Shown: positions 54,111-62,858 of the stretch, one piece after another | Layout of the letters: every line of letters begins with the position of its first letter | Position numbering within the stretch: position 1 is the first letter of the stretch | Assembly (NCBI GenBank): GCA_021773835.1 | Contig: JAJFJQ010000020.1 | Coordinates: forward strand, 114,857 to 178,856 | Source: Gammaproteobacteria bacterium | Lineage (GTDB): Bacteria > Pseudomonadota > Gammaproteobacteria > Ga0077536 | Direction: 5' to 3' | DNA length: 64,000 nt | The notes under the pieces: generated by a model | Seen by the model: only the letters and a program-made list of their open reading frames with translations | Database searches by the model: none | What the model was told of the DNA's origin: nothing | Translations under genes and position numbers: made by a program

Positions 54111-54971
54111 TCAGGCAAGTTTTGGGATGATTTCGGCGTAGTGATCGAGAAACGGTAAAACTTTCTCACTACCTGCAATGGGCGCGAACAATATTACCCG
54201 TTGCACACCCGCTTCTTTGAAATATTGTAGCTTCGCCTCGTCGGGCATTTCGTCCGGCAAGGCCCACATTCCTAGGTCCAGGCTTTCCGGATCGCGACCG
54301 GCTTCTTCCATTTGTTGGCGTAAACCGGCAAACGCCTTGGCAATATCCGGGTCCGCCATCGCGGCAAAATTCGGCATCCATCCGTCGCAATACCGAACAA
54401 CACGTTTGCGCCCGGCATCACTAAAAAATCCACCAAGTATCGGTGGATGTGGTTTTTGGATCGGTTTTGGATACAACCAAACCCGATCGAAAGAAACATG
54501 TCTGCCGTTGTAAGTCGACTCGTCATCCATCCACAGCGTCTTCAAGGCTTCGACCTTCTCTCGCAATATTCGAAAGCGGTGTTCGAACGGTATGCCATGG
54601 TTCTCCATTTCTTCTTGATTCCAACCCCCGCCGATCCCGAATAACACCCGACCGCCGGATAGGATATCCAAGGTTGCTACTTCTTTCGCTAAGGTGATCA
54701 CATCCCGCTGCATGACGAGACATACGCCGGTTCCGATCTTCAGTTTCTCGGTGACGGCGGCCGCAGCACCGAGCGCGACGAACGGGTCCATCATGTCGAC
54801 GTAGACTCGAGGTAGTTCTCCACCTAATGGGTAGGGCGTTTTCCGACTTGCAGGGATATGGGTGTGTTCTCCGATCCACAACGACTCAAAGTTTCGTTCT
54901 TCGAGAGCTCGCGCCAATGGAGCTGGTTGCATTACGTAGTCGGTGTTATAGCTGAATACGCCGAAATCCAT
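54111..54971 (-). CDS. Luciferase-like (LLM) oxidoreductase, F420-type subgroup
   Basis: A 286-aa paralogue of the enzyme at 38375: MDFGVFSYNTDYVMQP, SLWIGEHTHIPASRKTPYPL, LKIGTGVCLVMQRDVITLAKE, GRVLFGIGGGWNQEEMENHG and KPIQKPHPPILGG. The two share the same length and motif order but stand in different contexts. It should oxidise a substrate with a reduced flavin-type cofactor. GGAGAAACGG precedes the ATG. An HSL-type esterase gene lies upstream on the same strand with a 112-bp gap, so co-transcription is possible. Confidence 0.9.
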   Translation of the reverse strand: MDFGVFSYNTDYVMQPAPLARALEERNFESLWIGEHTHIPASRKTPYPLGGELPRVYVDMMDPFVALGAAAAVTEKLKIGTGVCLVMQRDVITLAKEVATLDILSGGRVLFGIGGGWNQEEMENHGIPFEHRFRILREKVEALKTLWMDDESTYNGRHVSFDRVWLYPKPIQKPHPPILGGFFSDAGRKRVVRYCDGWMPNFAAMADPDIAKAFAGLRQQMEEAGRDPESLDLGMWALPDEMPDEAKLQYFKEAGVQRVILFAPIAGSEKVLPFLDHYAEIIPKLA

Positions 54972-55083
54972 CCGTTTCTCCGGACCGTGAAGTGTGATTG
55001 TTTAGAATCGCATGGAAGACGATTCAACCGCAACACGAGGATGATTTTGGTGGAGCATGTCAACTTTACCCGCGATGTACCTA

Positions 55084-56031
55084 CTAGGACGTGTGCATGT
55101 GGGAGCTTAACCAGTCTTCCATATCCCGGTTGGCTTGGCGCGCTATTGCCGTATTTGGCGCAAACGCATCGAACCCGTGCGGCGCCCCCGGGTACACATG
55201 CAGCTCTGTCGGCACGCCGGCATGTCGGAGTCGGGTCGCGAACTCGATGTCTTCGTCGGAGAAGCAATCCAGTGCGCCGACGCAGATAAATGTCGGTGGT
55301 AGACCGGTCAAGTCAGTTGCACGAGAGGCGGCAGCGTAATGCGGAACGGATTCGCCGCCCAGATCACCGAGATAGCTGTCCCATCCAAAGCGATTTGCTT
55401 GCGGCGGCCAAACTGGATCGTGCCATTGACTTGAGGTCGTGTGCTGTCGGTCATCAAGCATCGGGTAAAACAGTGCTTGGAACGCGATTGGCATTTCGGC
55501 ACGATCGCGTGTCAGCAAGCCGAGCCCCGCCGCTAACCCGGCGCCGGCACTCGATCCGCCGATGCCAATTCGTTGCACATCAATTCCAAGCATCTCGGCG
55601 TTGTCGTGCACCCAGCGTAACCCGGCGTAGCAATCCTCTAATGGGCCGGGGTACGTAGACTCCGGTGCGAGCGCGTAATCGACCGATATGCCAACGCAAT
55701 TGAGACGTGGGCACCAACGGTCGAATCGCGGATCGTCCCCAACACTACGACCGAGTACGAGGCCGCCACCATGCATCCAATAGATACACGGCAACTCGTT
55801 GGTAGTACCGATTGCACGATGCACGCGTACGCTCACGTGGTCACGCTCCGTTAACACGTGCTCGATACATTCAACTTTTCCCGACAGCGGCACGGCAGGA
55901 AGCGCGGCCATTCTTTTTCTGATCTGGGGTAAACTTTCTTTCGATAGCGAATCGAGCTGCAAATTCACGGCCGATAGTGCATCGGCGATTTCGGGGTCAA
56001 GGAGGGGCTTCACGTTGAGGATCGCTGTCAT
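55084..56031 (-). CDS. Alpha/beta hydrolase, hormone-sensitive-lipase-like esterase
   Basis: A 315-aa family IV esterase. The oxyanion-hole motif is IYWMHGGGLVLG; the nucleophile motif is GGSSAGAGLAAGLG (GxSxG). The acid is in CVGALDCFSDED, and the base His in YPGAPHGFDAF. It hydrolyses short-chain esters or lactones, and so could act on products of the Baeyer-Villiger enzymes of this window, although it is 25 kb away. The start ATG begins MTAILNVKPLLDPEI, with a weak ribosome site. No signal peptide. Confidence 0.92.
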   Translation of the reverse strand: MTAILNVKPLLDPEIADALSAVNLQLDSLSKESLPQIRKRMAALPAVPLSGKVECIEHVLTERDHVSVRVHRAIGTTNELPCIYWMHGGGLVLGRSVGDDPRFDRWCPRLNCVGISVDYALAPESTYPGPLEDCYAGLRWVHDNAEMLGIDVQRIGIGGSSAGAGLAAGLGLLTRDRAEMPIAFQALFYPMLDDRQHTTSSQWHDPVWPPQANRFGWDSYLGDLGGESVPHYAAASRATDLTGLPPTFICVGALDCFSDEDIEFATRLRHAGVPTELHVYPGAPHGFDAFAPNTAIARQANRDMEDWLSSHMHTS

Positions 56032-56142
56032 TTCTGTAGTTCCATTTAGCGATTAGGAATTCTAAGCGTTTTCGAATGTGAGTAGCATCTCGGCGACTCA
56101 TTGCAGCGGCCGGTAGGAAATAATACAAAATGGCGCGTGAGA

Positions 56143-56633
56143 TCATCTGATTTCAGATACACGCATCATTCGATCAATCGAGCGACTAATAAGCCGTTTG
56201 AGTAAACCAACGACCAGTAGCGGAAAGATCAAGGCACCGAGTAGCAGCCACGGCACAGCTTTAGCGTATCGTAGGGGTTGAATAGTCGTGTCATCGACGA
56301 CGCGATATTCAGATAACGACGACCAGGGTGTTTCGCCGACCGTAAATATTTGGACCAACTGCTCCCCGTGCGCTTGTGGCGTTACCGAGACTGTGGCGCT
56401 GACTTCGTCGCGGCGGGCTGATTGGTACTCGGCACATGTTCGATCAGATATAGTTTGGCCGAATAGGTAAATTCCTGACGGCCGGATTTATCGTGGGTGG
56501 TCGGGGCTAGGGCCTCGTGTTGCACCCGCACGGCCGCGTTGTTTGCATTACCCGTAATGGTGGCATCGTGCCGTTCGGTGCCGATTCGACGTCCAGTATT
56601 GGCCCATATGGGACCTATTTTGACCCAAAGGCT
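56143..56633 (-). pseudogene. Probable frameshifted gene for a membrane-anchored protein
   Basis: Two overlapping minus-strand frames look like parts of one protein. The first (56633-56382) reads SLWVKIGPIWANTGRRIGTE, later SGRQEFTYSAKLYLIEHVP, then stops. The second continues to 56143 with EQLVQIFTVGETPWSSLSEY, then a strong membrane helix AVPWLLLGALIFPLLVVGLL and a basic tail. The first part has no good start and follows an in-frame TAA at 56634. A one- or two-base indel near 56385-56440 would join them. The family is not recognised. If it is not a pseudogene, the C-terminal part alone (TTG at 56358, 71 aa) may be a small membrane protein. Confidence 0.45.
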
Positions 56634-56721
56634 TTAGTTCTTACCCGCCCTTGGTCCACAATGTCCGGTCTTCGGGCTGCTCGACGGGCCGATTCCATCC
56701 AATCGCAGAGGACGATTACGC

Positions 56722-58779
56722 ATGCCCTATACGCTGGGAGTAGATGTCGGCGGTACGTTTACCGACATATTTTTGGTCAATGAGAACGATGGTCGGATAT
56801 TCACGGCGAAAGTACCGTCCACCCCACAAGACTCCTCAATTGGGGTTCTGAACGGCATTGAACGAGTGTGTGAAAACTCAGGTATTGCGCCGAGCGAGAT
56901 AGGCCACGTGATGCATGGCACCACGGTGGCGACTAATACCGTGCTTACCGGCACCGGCGCGCTGGTGGGGTTGGTTACAACCCAAGGATTTCGCCAGGTG
57001 CTCCAAATCGCTCGTTCCTATGTTCCTGGGGGCCTCGGTGGATGGGTTATCTATAACAAGAGCGATCCAATGGCGCCGCTGGAGTTGACGGTCGAAGCCG
57101 ACGAACGAGTCGGGGCGAATGGCACTATCGTGAGGCCGTTAGACGAAAATTCACTACGTGCACGCCTTGAGTTTCTAAAGGGGCGCGGTATTGAGGCGCT
57201 CACTGTCTGTCTTATCAACTCGTTCGCGAACGGGTCGCATGAGCAGCGGATCCGCGATATCGCATTTGAAGTGATGCCGGATATCCCGGTGTCGTTATCG
57301 AGTGATGTCATACCCGAAATGCAGGAATACGAGCGTGCGGTGACCACCGTGGCAAACTCGTACGTTCGCCCCCGCGTGCAAACGTACATCGAAAATCTTA
57401 CCCGCGAGCTAAATTCGCGCATGGGCGACGTGAAGTTACACGTGTTGCGCTCGGATGGCGGACTCGCCTCAGCTAGCTCGGCGGCGGAGTATCCGGTTAA
57501 TTTATTGATGAGTGGCCCCGCCGGTGGGGTCGCAGGTGCGGTCTGGATCGCCAAGCAAGCGGGTTATGCGAACCTGTTGACCATCGATATGGGTGGTACA
57601 TCGACAGATGTCGCCTTAGTACAGGACGGGGAAGCACAGACTCGCCGAGAGACAACCGTTGGTGACGTCACGGTACGTGCGTCTTCAATCGATGTGCGCA
57701 CGGTTGGCGCCGGTGGCGGTTCGATCGCCCATGTACCCGAGCTTACCGGGGCGCTCAGAGTTGGTCCTCAGAGTGCTGGGGCCGAGCCGGGACCAGCGGC
57801 ATATGGCAAAGGCGGCGAAGAACCGACAGTAACCGACGCCAATATGGTGCTTGGTTATCTGCCGCAAAGCGCGCTGCTCGGTGGTGATATGCAACTCGAC
57901 GGTGAGGCTGCGGCGAATGCCGTGCAGAAAACTGCCGACGCTTTAAAGTTACCGGTAAAAACTGCTGCTGCGGGAATAATCGACATCGTCAACGAGAATA
58001 TGTTCGGCGCGCTGCGGCTGGTATCGATCGAACAAGGTTACGACCCGCGCGATTTTGCTCTCATGGCCTTCGGTGGCGCGGGCCCGCTCCATGCGAATGC
58101 ATTGGGACGATTGATGAGTAGCTGGCCGGTGATCATTCCCCCTGGACCGGGCGTTTTGTGCGCCTCCGGGGACGCCACGACTCGGGTTCGTGACGAGGCA
58201 TCGCGCACCTTTATCCGTCGATTCAGCGACACCACGGCGGCAGAGGTTGCCGAGATCCTAAAGGGACTGGCAGAGACGGCTGCTACGAGTCTTGATGCGG
58301 AGAACGTGCCGCGTACTGACCAGCAGATGACCTATCAGGCCGATTTACGCTATCACGGACAGGGATTATTGTTAACGGTGGACGCCGACGTCGCGGCGTT
58401 AGAAGCGCGCGGCCTCGACGCCATCGGCGATCAATTCGAAGATACCCACAAGCAACTTTTCACATTTGCCTTGGATGTGGACAAAGAGGTCGTGAATTTG
58501 CGCGCCGTAGTGCAAGGCAAGGCGACTATGGTGCCTGCGGAGAAATTGGAGCAGGGCGATGCCGACGCATCAGCTGCGATACTCGCACAACAGACTGTCT
58601 TCATGGACGGCGCCGACTATAAAGCAAACATCTACGACCGTTCCCGGCTGAAGTCGGGCAACCGGATTGAAGGTCCGGCGATCATCACCGAGATGGATTC
58701 CACCAGTGTCGTTCTGGCCGGACACGCCGGTGACATAGATGACTTTGGCAACATTATTATTCGCCCTATAGAGGCCTAA
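56722..58779 (+). CDS. hyuA: Hydantoinase A / oxoprolinase-type subunit, set 2
   Basis: A 685-aa HyuA. It starts MPYTLGVDVGGTFTDIFLV and shows HGTTVATNTVLTGTGA, MQEYERAVTTVANSYV, LLTIDMGGTSTDVALV, VGAGGGSIAHVPELTG and GGAGPLHANALGRLM. It is the ATP-using subunit and pairs with HyuB just downstream (12-bp gap). It is clearly a different paralogue from the set 1 HyuA at 45085, so the two sets probably have different ring substrates. GAGGACGATTACGC precedes the ATG. The promoter should lie in the short gap to the broken membrane-protein gene. Confidence 0.93.
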   Translation: MPYTLGVDVGGTFTDIFLVNENDGRIFTAKVPSTPQDSSIGVLNGIERVCENSGIAPSEIGHVMHGTTVATNTVLTGTGALVGLVTTQGFRQVLQIARSYVPGGLGGWVIYNKSDPMAPLELTVEADERVGANGTIVRPLDENSLRARLEFLKGRGIEALTVCLINSFANGSHEQRIRDIAFEVMPDIPVSLSSDVIPEMQEYERAVTTVANSYVRPRVQTYIENLTRELNSRMGDVKLHVLRSDGGLASASSAAEYPVNLLMSGPAGGVAGAVWIAKQAGYANLLTIDMGGTSTDVALVQDGEAQTRRETTVGDVTVRASSIDVRTVGAGGGSIAHVPELTGALRVGPQSAGAEPGPAAYGKGGEEPTVTDANMVLGYLPQSALLGGDMQLDGEAAANAVQKTADALKLPVKTAAAGIIDIVNENMFGALRLVSIEQGYDPRDFALMAFGGAGPLHANALGRLMSSWPVIIPPGPGVLCASGDATTRVRDEASRTFIRRFSDTTAAEVAEILKGLAETAATSLDAENVPRTDQQMTYQADLRYHGQGLLLTVDADVAALEARGLDAIGDQFEDTHKQLFTFALDVDKEVVNLRAVVQGKATMVPAEKLEQGDADASAAILAQQTVFMDGADYKANIYDRSRLKSGNRIEGPAIITEMDSTSVVLAGHAGDIDDFGNIIIRPIEA

Positions 58780-58791
58780 GAGGACATCATC

Positions 58792-60666
58792 ATGGCCGCA
58801 GAGCTGATCCAGAAAAACGACACCCCGTTTAATCGATTGGAACTCGATACCATTACCTTGGACATCATTGAAAACGCAATGAAGAATTTGCGCTACGAGA
58901 TGGACGCGGTGTTGTTCCGTACCGCGATGTCGCCCGGGATCCGGGAGCAGCACGACGAATTTCCCATGATCGCGAATTGCGAAGGGAAGATGATCGTTGG
59001 TCAATTTGGTTCCTTCATTCACGGGTTTATCGAAGGCTACGAGGGCACGATCGAAGACGGCGATATCTTCCTGACCAATGACCCCTATTCTTGCCGGGGC
59101 GCGATCAGCCACGCTAACGATTGGCTGTTGCTGATGCCGATCTTTAAAGAAGGCAGATTGATCGCCTGGGCCTCGATGTTTGGCCATATGACGGACATCG
59201 GCGGAAAAGTACCTGGGAGCCTCCCCACCGATGCGCGTCAGATATTCGAAGAAGGGATTTTAGTACCGCCGACGAAGATATATCGCAATCACGAATTACA
59301 GGAAGAAATCTTAAATATCATCTTGCACAACTGTCGTTTGCCGCATTGGAATCGCAGCGACTTCAACGCGATCATCGCAGCTTGCCAGCTTGCATCGAAG
59401 CGCTGCAACGAATTGTCCGAGCGTTTCGGTGACGATGAGTTCTATTCTGCCTTGGATGAACTCTTAGAACGCAACAAGCGTGCCATGGCACAGCTCATTG
59501 CGAATACGATTCCAGATACGAAACAGTATTTCGAAGATTATGTGTGTGACGACGGCATGGGCATGGGCCCTTATAAGATCGCGTGCAGCATGTGGCGCGA
59601 GGGCGATAAGGTCATATTCGATTTCGCCGAGACGGATCCGCAGTCGGTCGGTTCGATTAACTTCTATCTCAACGAAGAGATGTTCAAGATGTTCGCCGGT
59701 GTGTTCATGATCATGGTATTTGATCCGCAGATCATGTTTAACGACGGCTTTTATGACTTGATGGAAGTACGGATCCCACAGGGATGTTTGTTGAAGCCGA
59801 ACCATCCCGCGGCGCTGTCTTGCCGCACGCATGCCTTAGGTCGCATCTTTGATGTACTAAGTGGCCTGCTCGGTCAAGGCAATCCAGATTTTCTCTGCGC
59901 GGCAGGGTTTTCCGATAGCCCACACTTTATGTATTCCGGCTACACCCGTGAGGGAGAGTGGTATCAACTCTACCAGATCGGATTTGGCGGTGTCCCGGGT
60001 CGGCCAGCGGGCGACGGTCCCGATGGACACTCGCTGTGGCCGAGCTTTACCAATGTACCGAATGAGTTCCTGGAATGTAATTTTCCGCTGCGGATTGAGA
60101 ATTATGTGACCCTGCCGGACACCGGTGGTGCTGGAAAACACCGCGGCGGCAATGCACTTCGCATCAGCTACGGGTTTTTGGAAGATGGTGAGATATCCGT
60201 TCACGATGATCGTTGGCTTACCTACCCGTGGGGGGTGAACGGTGGTCAACCCGGTAAGCGTAGCCGCAAGATTTTGGTTCACGCCGACGGCAGCGAGGAG
60301 CTCCTATATTCCAAGCGCGATCGGATCAAGGTGTTGGCTGGGGACGTTCTCCATTTCGATACCTGGGGCGGCGGCGGTTGGGGTAGACCGTATGAACGTG
60401 ATCCAGTGCTTGTGGCGAAGGACGTCGACCGTGGGCTGGTCACCGTTGAAGGGGCGCGGCGCTACGGTGTTGTAATGCACGATGAGGTGTCGTTTGATGA
60501 AGCGCAGACCGAGAAGCTGCGCGCAGAAATGCGTGACGCGGATGCAGGTCGTGAAGAGATCTTCAATCGGGGCGGTACGATTGAACAACTCAAGGCGCTA
60601 TGCTTGGAACAGACAGGACTGGAGCCGCCAGTACAGCCTGAGTTTCAGCTGCGCAAGACGGGTTAG
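58792..60666 (+). CDS. hyuB: Hydantoinase B / oxoprolinase-type subunit, set 2
   Basis: A 624-aa HyuB: VLFRTAMSPGIREQHDEFPM, GDIFLTNDPYSCRGAISHAN, LPTDARQIFEEGILVPPTKI, LPDTGGAGKHRGGNALRISY and FDTWGGGGWGRPYERDP. It lacks the extra C-terminal domain seen in set 1. With HyuA it forms the ATP-dependent ring-opening enzyme. GAGGACATCATC before the ATG is the ribosome site. The isochorismatase gene follows after 96 bp, the same order as in set 1. Confidence 0.92.
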   Translation: MAAELIQKNDTPFNRLELDTITLDIIENAMKNLRYEMDAVLFRTAMSPGIREQHDEFPMIANCEGKMIVGQFGSFIHGFIEGYEGTIEDGDIFLTNDPYSCRGAISHANDWLLLMPIFKEGRLIAWASMFGHMTDIGGKVPGSLPTDARQIFEEGILVPPTKIYRNHELQEEILNIILHNCRLPHWNRSDFNAIIAACQLASKRCNELSERFGDDEFYSALDELLERNKRAMAQLIANTIPDTKQYFEDYVCDDGMGMGPYKIACSMWREGDKVIFDFAETDPQSVGSINFYLNEEMFKMFAGVFMIMVFDPQIMFNDGFYDLMEVRIPQGCLLKPNHPAALSCRTHALGRIFDVLSGLLGQGNPDFLCAAGFSDSPHFMYSGYTREGEWYQLYQIGFGGVPGRPAGDGPDGHSLWPSFTNVPNEFLECNFPLRIENYVTLPDTGGAGKHRGGNALRISYGFLEDGEISVHDDRWLTYPWGVNGGQPGKRSRKILVHADGSEELLYSKRDRIKVLAGDVLHFDTWGGGGWGRPYERDPVLVAKDVDRGLVTVEGARRYGVVMHDEVSFDEAQTEKLRAEMRDADAGREEIFNRGGTIEQLKALCLEQTGLEPPVQPEFQLRKTG

Positions 60667-60762
60667 CCTATTCATTGTCTGCGAGTTAGAGTACATCCTC
60701 GCGTTTCACGCTCGCAATAAAAGAGCCCTTAATTAACGCAATCAATTCCGGAGGATTGGAAC

Positions 60763-61428
60763 ATGAGTAATCGATATGACGGCGCCGGATACGGCGATCT
60801 AAACATTGGCTTTGGTGAGCGGTTGGCGGTTGTTACCGTAGATTTTCAGTTGGCGTTTACCGATCCGCAGTACCCCACTGGAAAATCGCCGCACATACAC
60901 ACGGCAGTTGAAAATACTTCAACGTTGCTGAAGCACGCACGCGCGAAAGGTTTGCCGGTAGCGTCGTGCAATGTGGGTTGGTGTGGACCTGACGACATGG
61001 GACATTGGAAGGTTAGTTCCTTATATGACGGTTCATTTTTTATCGGTCATGAGTCCATGGCGCTGGATCCGCGGATCTATGAGCCCGGCTACGATGTTGC
61101 GTTTACAAAATGTGCGCCGTCCATCTTTTTTCAGACTCCGCTAATGACGTTTTTGACAAAGCAATGCGTCGATACCGTGATCATAACGGGCTGTACGACA
61201 AGTGGGTGCGTGCGTGCGTCGATCAACGATTGTTTTTCATATGGATTTCGCACGATCGTCCCAGAAGAGTGTGTCGGAGATATGGAACAAGGGCCGCACG
61301 ATGACAATCTCCGCGATGTGGGTCGTCGCTATGCAGATATCATGAAAATGCAAGACGTGATCAAGTATATCGACGGGTTAGAAGCAAAGCCCGCTTCCGA
61401 AGCGCAAGCATCGGTGGCTGCCGGTTAA
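60763..61428 (+). CDS. Isochorismatase-family cysteine hydrolase (amidase-like), set 2
   Basis: A 221-aa hydrolase of the N-carbamoylsarcosine amidase-like group. Asp in VVTVDFQLAFTDP, Lys in VAFTKCAPSIFFQTPL and Cys in IITGCTTSGCVRASINDC are the expected triad. VPEECVGDMEQGPHDDNLRD is a typical C-terminal segment. In the creatinine route N-methylhydantoinase (HyuAB-type) makes N-carbamoylsarcosine, which an enzyme of this family cleaves; an analogous route is inferred here. GGAGGATTGGAAC precedes the ATG. It ends in an Ala-rich tail. Confidence 0.92.
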   Translation: MSNRYDGAGYGDLNIGFGERLAVVTVDFQLAFTDPQYPTGKSPHIHTAVENTSTLLKHARAKGLPVASCNVGWCGPDDMGHWKVSSLYDGSFFIGHESMALDPRIYEPGYDVAFTKCAPSIFFQTPLMTFLTKQCVDTVIITGCTTSGCVRASINDCFSYGFRTIVPEECVGDMEQGPHDDNLRDVGRRYADIMKMQDVIKYIDGLEAKPASEAQASVAAG

Positions 61429-61458
61429 CTTCTAGATTCACAAAACGCGTTTTTACTA

Positions 61459-61494
61459 CCACGGAGAACACCAAGCGCTGAGTGTTCTCCGTGG
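61459..61494. terminator. 13-bp perfect stem-loop without U-tract
   Basis: CCACGGAGAACAC (61459-61471) and GTGTTCTCCGTGG (61482-61494) pair fully around the 10-base loop CAAGCGCTGA. It lies 30 bp after the isochorismatase stop. No T-run follows on either strand, so it may be a processing or stabilising hairpin and not a classical terminator. Confidence 0.5.
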
Positions 61495-61588
61495 CCCAAC
61501 TTCTTAGGTCGCCTACCGCAAATTTTAATCGCTGCCGCAGTGCCTTCGGCGAAGTGAGCGCGTCGGCGCCATTCGAGGAAAATCAATA

Positions 61589-62392
61589 GTGCCAATCGCA
61601 AACATCAACAGCCACCAAATGTACTACGAGATCCATGGCGAAGGAGAGCCGGCGATCTGTATCGGCGGGTGGGGCACTTTTTGCCATGGCGGCGAACGTA
61701 ACCTCGCCCGAGGTCTAACGGATGAATACGCCGTGTTGTGTATTGACTATCGCGGTGTGTGCGATTCAACCGATGATTTATCGCTCGAACCAACGATCGA
61801 GCTACATGCTGCTGATGTCATTGGTTTGTTCGAACATTTGGGTTGGACGAATGTCCGCTTTATCGGCCTCGTCGGGATGGGCGCCTGTATTGCGCAGCGG
61901 GTCGCATTGATGCGGCCGGACATGGTGCGTTGCATGGTCAACATGGGTTGCTGGGTAAAGATGGATCCCTTGTTGCAGGACCAACTTGAAATGTTTGTCA
62001 CCGTCCATCGAGAGGCTGGTTTTCTCGAGTTTCAACGAATGGTTGTGATGCAATCATTTTTGCCCGATTACTACAATGAAAACCGGGATAAGCTGCTAGG
62101 TTATGATGGTGGGTGGAAGGAGCTGAATAACAATTTCGAAACCCACCGACGCTTGGTGCAAGCCTGCATCGGGCACGATACCTCAACGGAGCTGCACAAG
62201 ATTGCTGCACCAACCTTGGTGCTTCATGCCGGTCAGGATATGATCACCGGCCCGCGCAGCACAGAGCCACTCGAGCGTGGTCTACCCAACGCTACCGGCG
62301 TACTAATGAAAGACGTTGCACACGTAGTCGCCGGCCGTGAACAGAAGAAACGTTTTTGCGATATCTTGCTACCGTTTTTGGCCATGCACTAA
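61589..62392 (+). CDS. Alpha/beta-fold hydrolase-like protein without Ser nucleophile
   Basis: A 267-aa protein of the alpha/beta hydrolase fold: the oxyanion region GGWGTFCHGG, CIDYRGVCDSTDD, then FIGLVGMGACIAQRVALM at the nucleophile elbow. The elbow should be GxSxG; here Gly stands at the Ser position (GMGAC). The acid Asp (HAGQDMITGPRS) and His (KDVAHVVAGRE) are kept. It could be a cofactor-free dioxygenase, dehydratase or binding protein, or simply inactive. GAGGAAAATCAATA precedes the GTG start. It follows the set 2 hydantoinase operon, from which the stem-loop separates it. Confidence 0.85.
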   Translation: MPIANINSHQMYYEIHGEGEPAICIGGWGTFCHGGERNLARGLTDEYAVLCIDYRGVCDSTDDLSLEPTIELHAADVIGLFEHLGWTNVRFIGLVGMGACIAQRVALMRPDMVRCMVNMGCWVKMDPLLQDQLEMFVTVHREAGFLEFQRMVVMQSFLPDYYNENRDKLLGYDGGWKELNNNFETHRRLVQACIGHDTSTELHKIAAPTLVLHAGQDMITGPRSTEPLERGLPNATGVLMKDVAHVVAGREQKKRFCDILLPFLAMH

Positions 62393-62858
62393 CCTGCGTT
62401 AATTCTAGCAACTGGGACTCGACTTGAAAGATGGAAATCCGCGTTTCCATTTCACCTTGTAATTAGGTGTTGATTAAGAAGGTCTGTTACAAGACGTTTA
62501 GCGGTTTCTCGAAAATTATTGGCAACCGTCCGTGGACCATTTCAATCGGCTTTAGCGGTCTCAGTGTTGATTTGCACGTTCGATTGATCCGTTTTCAAGG
62601 GTATTTGCATTTAATATTTGATCCACCGCAGATGTACTATTTCCGGCCGTCAAAGATCAAATGCTGGATCAAAATTCGATGCAATTGGTGGATCAATCGA
62701 ACGTGCAAATCAACATATAGGACGAACAAACGCCCTTTTCCGCGATCTCGTCGAGTACCGTCGGTTCATCAGACCGTCGTCAACCTGCACTTCGACGCGG
62801 CGTTGGTCTGAATTGCGCCCCTGGGCCGTCCGGAAAACTGCAGTGATTCGCCGTTTAT
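62393..62858. other. 466-bp gene-free stretch holding repeat element copy 1
   Basis: The gap between the hydrolase-like gene and the convergent luciferase-like gene. It contains a short hairpin ATGGAAA-TCCGCG-TTTCCAT (62431-62450) and the 151-bp palindromic element (62565-62715). Open frames that run through here have no gene-like features. Confidence 0.6.
62565..62715. repeat. 151-bp element with 26-bp perfect terminal inverted repeats, copy 1
   Basis: The left end TGTTGATTTGCACGTTCGAT (first 20 of 26 bases) and the right end are exact inverses (62565-62590 and 62690-62715). Inside, TTGATCC/GGATCAA blocks recur, so several foldings are possible. A second copy starts at 63861 and differs at two positions over the 140 visible bases. 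The element has no coding capacity and no obvious target-site duplication. It resembles a MITE moved by a transposase coded elsewhere. Confidence 0.9.
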
